From the NCBI GenBank assembly GCA_033584155.1, contig CP138355.1:558001-622000 (forward strand): DNA of 64,000 nt, read 5' to 3'. Shown here piece after piece: positions 63,841 through 64,000 of the stretch (its first letter is position 1; each line of letters opens with the position of its first letter). The notes under the pieces were generated by a model. The model did not search any database. It had not been told where the DNA came from and was given only the letters and a program-made list of their open reading frames with translations. The position numbers and the translations under genes are program-made. The DNA is from Candidatus Electrothrix scaldis. GTDB lineage: Bacteria; Desulfobacterota; Desulfobulbia; Desulfobulbales; Desulfobulbaceae.

Positions 63841-64000
63841 ATATTTTCTCCGCCAAAATTAATACCATGAGCGCTTGCTCGTACCTGATTCATTTTCCCC
63901 TTTCCTTTGAGAGACTAAAAGGGAGATCGTCCTGCCTGGTGAAGCCGATAAAACAGAAGGAAAAATGCCTTTGTTACCGGCCTAACGCTCTACAAACTAT

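Overview
The window looks like a piece of a Desulfobacterota chromosome, most likely Desulfobulbales and possibly a cable bacterium (Candidatus Electrothrix or Electronema type). This is inference. It rests on a corrinoid-dependent methyltetrahydrofolate methyltransferase, a class II DAHP synthase, a GGGtGRT protein with its Fe-S scaffold partner, a CCG-domain Fe-S protein, TPR proteins built from repeated GELDKAE-type units, mid-range GC, and many decaying insertion sequences. There is no rRNA, tRNA or CRISPR array that I can see.

Layout. 1-7.4 kb: a partial DUF4091 protein, a scrap of a choice-of-anchor-Q exported protein, a ferredoxin-nitroreductase, a NUDIX hydrolase, and a lipoprotein hydrolase cut by an insertion sequence with a 5-bp target duplication. 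7.5-15.9 kb: housekeeping genes (PP0621-type protein, transaldolase, lytic transglycosylase, pgsA, rsmB, rmuC, aroK). 15.9-22.2 kb: an accessory stretch. It holds an AAA ATPase with a TOPRIM-like partner sitting between two copies of the aroK 3' end, a 21-bp tandem array, an attC-like site, a low-GC DUF3047 gene that splits an old copy of a small membrane gene, and a CNNM transporter. 22.2-31 kb: a flavin-type protein, rsgA, pbpC, small lipoproteins, a Phd/PIN toxin-antitoxin pair, a Uma2 protein and a TPR protein. 31-42.4 kb: recB with an in-frame palindromic element, an Fe-S protein whose ends lie in REP-like hairpins, trmO, fic, the GGGtGRT pair, sfsA and queC. 42.4-52.1 kb: an IS1380-type element inside a hidden small membrane gene, a 1061-residue thrombospondin-type-3 repeat protein, a chimeric pseudogene, and an ISKra4-like element nested in an IS5-like one. 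52.1-64 kb: a 134-bp MITE, two PilZ genes with structured leaders, cobO, dnaN, the methyltransferase, DAHP synthase, a beta-helix lipoprotein, zwf and an SH3-domain protein.

How the genes work together. The window has central metabolism (transaldolase, zwf, DAHP synthase, aroK), the methyl branch of the Wood-Ljungdahl pathway next to a cobalamin adenosyltransferase, envelope building (pgsA, pbpC, lytic transglycosylase), and c-di-GMP readers (two PilZ proteins). Set among these is a set of mobile or defence-like units: toxin-antitoxin, Fic, a HEPN-like protein, and the ATPase-TOPRIM pair.

The most interesting structures are (i) the ATPase-TOPRIM pair bounded by a duplicated aroK 3' end, (ii) three intergenic arrays of 21- or 23-bp palindrome-bearing tandem repeats with different sequences but the same architecture, and (iii) a cluster of nested insertions and duplications that can be read back to their ancestral genes.
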